Shown piece after piece: positions 62,345 through 64,000 of a stretch of 64,000 nucleotides of DNA. The notes below the pieces were generated by a model. That model was given only the letters and a program-made list of their open reading frames with translations, was not told the origin of the DNA and made no database searches. Position 1 is the stretch's first letter. The number at the start of each line of letters is the position of its first letter. The stretch comes from Nocardia brasiliensis NBRC 14402 (GTDB taxonomy: Bacteria > Actinomycetota > Actinomycetes > Mycobacteriales > Mycobacteriaceae): positions 62,001 through 126,000 of the forward strand of contig NZ_BAFT02000079.1 of assembly GCF_000308475.2 (NCBI RefSeq). The letters are read 5' to 3'. The translations under genes were made by a program, and so were the position numbers.

Positions 62345-62500
62345 TGGCCGATCCTTGGGTTGTCGTGTAAGGGGTGACTGTTCCCCAGATCTGTTCGAAT
62401 TGGTCCGCGAAGGATTCGAATATCCCGTAGGGGGACAACTTTCGCAGGTGCAGGGCGGTGTGCTGGTAGCCCCTCGCGCGAAAGAGGTAGGGAGTAACGC
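62328..62500 (-). pseudogene. C-terminal remnant of an XRE-type regulator
   Basis: The minus strand reads GYQHTALHLRKLSPYGIFES, then FADQFEQIWGTVTP, and ends at TGA 62328. This tail is typical of actinobacterial helix-turn-helix proteins that precede Nudix hydrolases. No DNA-binding domain is found upstream, where the peptide deformylase gene now ends at 62504. The 5' part of the regulator has been deleted up to the deformylase. Confidence 0.55.
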
Positions 62501-62503
62501 GTG

Positions 62504-63130
62504 TTACGGCAGTGAAAAACCGAGTGCTCCAGCGGCTTCGACGGGTGTCGGCTGGGCCCAGCACGACAAGTACGTTTCGTTGGCGGCCAGCGAGCGGGTG
62601 AGCGCCTTGTCGATATAGATCGTGCCGTCGAGATGGTCGGTTTCGTGCTGGAAGATGCGGGCGGGCCAGCCGGTGATCTGCTGGACGTGACGGACGCCGT
62701 CGAGATCGTCGTATTCGGCCTGCACGGTTTCCGGCCGGGGTACGACGGCTTGGTAGCCGGGCATGCTGAGGCAGCCCTCGTAGAAGCCGACCGGATCGCC
62801 TGTCGCGGTGTAGGCCGGGTTGACGATCGTGAAGTCGGGCACCGGGATTCGTTTTCTCGCCGTCACGACCTCTTCCGGAACTTCGGCCGTGTCGCCGATC
62901 ACGGCTATCCGCAACGGGATTCCGATCTGCGGCGCGGCCAGGCCGACGCCGCGGGTGGCGTGCATGGTCGCGAGCATGAGTTCGCTCAGCTCTTTCAGCA
63001 CAGTGGTGTCGATCTGGCCGGTCACCGGGTCGGCGGGTCGGCGTAGCACGGGATCGCCCATCGAAGTCAAGGGGGCGACGCCGCCTCGATACTTGTCCAG
63101 TAGTTCGGCAACCATGTCGGTGACGTTCAT
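62504..63130 (-). CDS. def: peptide deformylase
   Basis: A 208-residue peptide deformylase, which removes the formyl group from new proteins. All three motifs are intact: GVGLAAPQIG (residues 61-70), EGCLS with metal ligand C120, and QHETDHLDG with H162, E163 and H166. It resembles the longer actinobacterial form with an N-terminal MVAELLDKYRGGVAPLTSMG extension. It overlaps the truncated tetR gene by ATGA, so it depends on that gene's promoter. An accessory second deformylase is likely, since the essential copy is usually near fmt. Confidence 0.93.
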   Translation of the reverse strand: MNVTDMVAELLDKYRGGVAPLTSMGDPVLRRPADPVTGQIDTTVLKELSELMLATMHATRGVGLAAPQIGIPLRIAVIGDTAEVPEEVVTARKRIPVPDFTIVNPAYTATGDPVGFYEGCLSMPGYQAVVPRPETVQAEYDDLDGVRHVQQITGWPARIFQHETDHLDGTIYIDKALTRSLAANETYLSCWAQPTPVEAAGALGFSLP

Positions 63131-63579
63131 TGCGACCTTTCTGGTCCTGCTGGTTCTACGGGGAGGGCGCGGTCGATGAGGACGGCGGCGATGGCGGCCG
63201 CGGTCGGGAGGGTTTCGACGCCGAGTGTGCGAGTGCGGGCGGAAGCGCCGTCGAGGAGGAGCGCGAGCTGTTCGCCGAGTTGTTCGGGGTCGGCGGCGCC
63301 GGCGAGGCGGGCGGTTTCGGCGAAGCGGGCCGCGACAGACACCTTGTAGTCGTGAACGCGGCGGCGGGCCGGGTGCTCGGGGTCGGTGAGCTCGACGGCG
63401 GCTCCGATGAAGGGGCACAGCGGTGTCACCTTGTCCGCCGGTATCGACGGTGGTTTGTCGAAAGCGGCAAGCAGTCGTTCGCGCGGGGTGAGATCGGTGC
63501 GGTCGAACACCTCGGGCATGGTGTCGGGATCGTGTCGGCGCAGGTATTCGGCGACGAGCTCGTCTTTGCTTGCTGTCAC
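63127..63579 (-). pseudogene. TetR-family regulator without its DNA-binding domain
   Basis: From GTG 63579 the minus strand reads VTASKDELVAEYLRRHDPDT and continues through DRTDLTPRERLLAAFDKPPS, VTPLCPFIGAAVELTDPEHP and FAETARLAGAADPEQLGEQL. This is the complete ligand-binding part of a TetR protein. SKDELVAEYL normally follows the recognition helix (YRHFxSKDELV), so the roughly 40-residue helix-turn-helix is missing. The frame stays open and the stop is coupled to def, so a 150-residue ligand-binding fragment could still be made. A palindrome lies directly upstream. Confidence 0.75.
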
Positions 63580-63581
63580 GA

Positions 63582-63595
63582 TACCCGTTCGGGTA
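63582..63595. promoter_or_regulatory. operator palindrome between the truncated tetR and SDR genes
   Basis: TACCCG-TT-CGGGTA is a perfect 14-bp palindrome that starts 3 bases upstream of the tetR start. An overlapping repeat CCCGTT-5-AACGGG reaches 63600. It was probably the operator of the TetR protein before that protein lost its DNA-binding domain. Confidence 0.6.
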
Positions 63596-63627
63596 ACGGG
63601 CGGTGTACTTAGCTTGCAGACCGTCCG

Positions 63628-64000
63628 GTGCGCTACGTCTACATCACCGGTCTGCGGAAAGAAGCTCTGGACGAGGCCGTCGAGTTCATCGGACGCAACG
63701 TGACCGCTGTGCAGGGTGATGCTGCCGACCTGGCCGACTTGGACCGGCTGTTCGAGACGGTCGAACGGGAGCGGGGCAGCATCGACGTGCTGTTCGCGAG
63801 CGCCGGGACGGCAGAGCCGGCCAAGCTCGGCGAGATCACCGAGGCGCAATTCGACAATACTTTCGGCCTGAACACGCGCGGCACCCTGTTCACGGTGCAG
63901 AAGGCGCTGCCGCTGTTCAACGACGGTGGGTCGATCTTCATGACCGGGTCGATCGCCTCGGTGAAGGGCTGGCCGGACTACAGCGTCTACGCCGCGAGCA
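63628..64000 (+). pseudogene. SDR oxidoreductase lacking the Rossmann N-terminus (runs off window)
   Basis: From GTG 63628 the frame reads VRYVYITGLRKEALDEAVEF, then NVTAVQGDAADLADLDRLFE, IDVLFASAGTAEPAKLGEIT and SIFMTGSIASVKGWPDYSVY to the window edge. This is an SDR from the second beta-strand on (normally GAxVYITGRRKE). The first 30 or so residues with the TGxxxGIG cofactor loop are missing, and a stop lies in frame at 63610. The remainder looks well preserved up to the active-site tyrosine. Its divergent partner tetR is also cut at its 5' end. Confidence 0.75.

Overview
The window is high-GC actinobacterial DNA with the stamp of a mycolate-containing actinomycete, most likely Nocardia or a close relative. 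The best evidence is the block pgsA2-like / gcvH / garA / MerR / bifunctional nuclease / MerR / gcvP / VWA protein / glcB. It follows the order of M. tuberculosis Rv1822-Rv1837c, except that about 10 kb of other genes sit between the VWA gene and glcB. A WhiB protein, an F420-type oxidoreductase, a ThrE exporter, many TetR regulators, several acyl-CoA dehydrogenases, frequent GTG starts and ATGA stop/start overlaps fit the same group. No tRNA, rRNA, CRISPR array or intact insertion sequence was seen.

Layout. 1-6.1 kb: a leftward nucleotide-sugar operon (two related C-methyltransferases, epimerase, PIG-L deacetylase, glucose-1-phosphate cytidylyltransferase) diverging from a polyprenyl-phosphate sugar-1-phosphate transferase; this looks like a surface polysaccharide locus. 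6.1-16.8 kb: heme oxygenase behind an IdeR-like iron box, ThrE exporter, MFS/LysR divergent pair, DHA2 efflux pump, hydrolase, PlsC-type acyltransferase, DUF1801 protein and acyl-CoA oxidase. 16.8-22.6 kb: tetR-ABC transporter operon, F420 oxidoreductase, SDR and PAP2 phosphatase. 22.9-29.5 kb: large ATPase-LuxR regulator, NERD protein, DUF2252 protein and GMC oxidase. 29.7-39 kb: the conserved glycine-cleavage/GarA block, with a tandem glycine riboswitch in front of gcvP. 39-51.2 kb: WhiB, HNH protein, MFS/DeoR and acyl-CoA dehydrogenase/HxlR divergent pairs, a four-gene acyl-CoA dehydrogenase operon and malate synthase G.

51.5-64 kb is accessory in character. It has a conventional P450, two convergent P450s of CYP157 type that lack the ExxR arginine, and a second acyl-CoA oxidase-like protein. 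Then comes a graveyard: a frameshifted flavodoxin-domain gene, a broken universal stress protein, a GMC oxidase gene with an internal inversion, a Nudix gene missing its Nudix box and a regulator tail. Between them lies an apparently intact diguanylate cyclase. At the right end are an intact peptide deformylase and a divergent tetR/SDR pair in which both genes have lost their N-terminal domains.

Regulation is unusually readable. Palindromic operators lie in front of the LysR, TetR, DeoR, HxlR and SDR genes, several of them touching the start codon. Convergent gene pairs are separated by long perfect hairpins, mostly without T-tracts.
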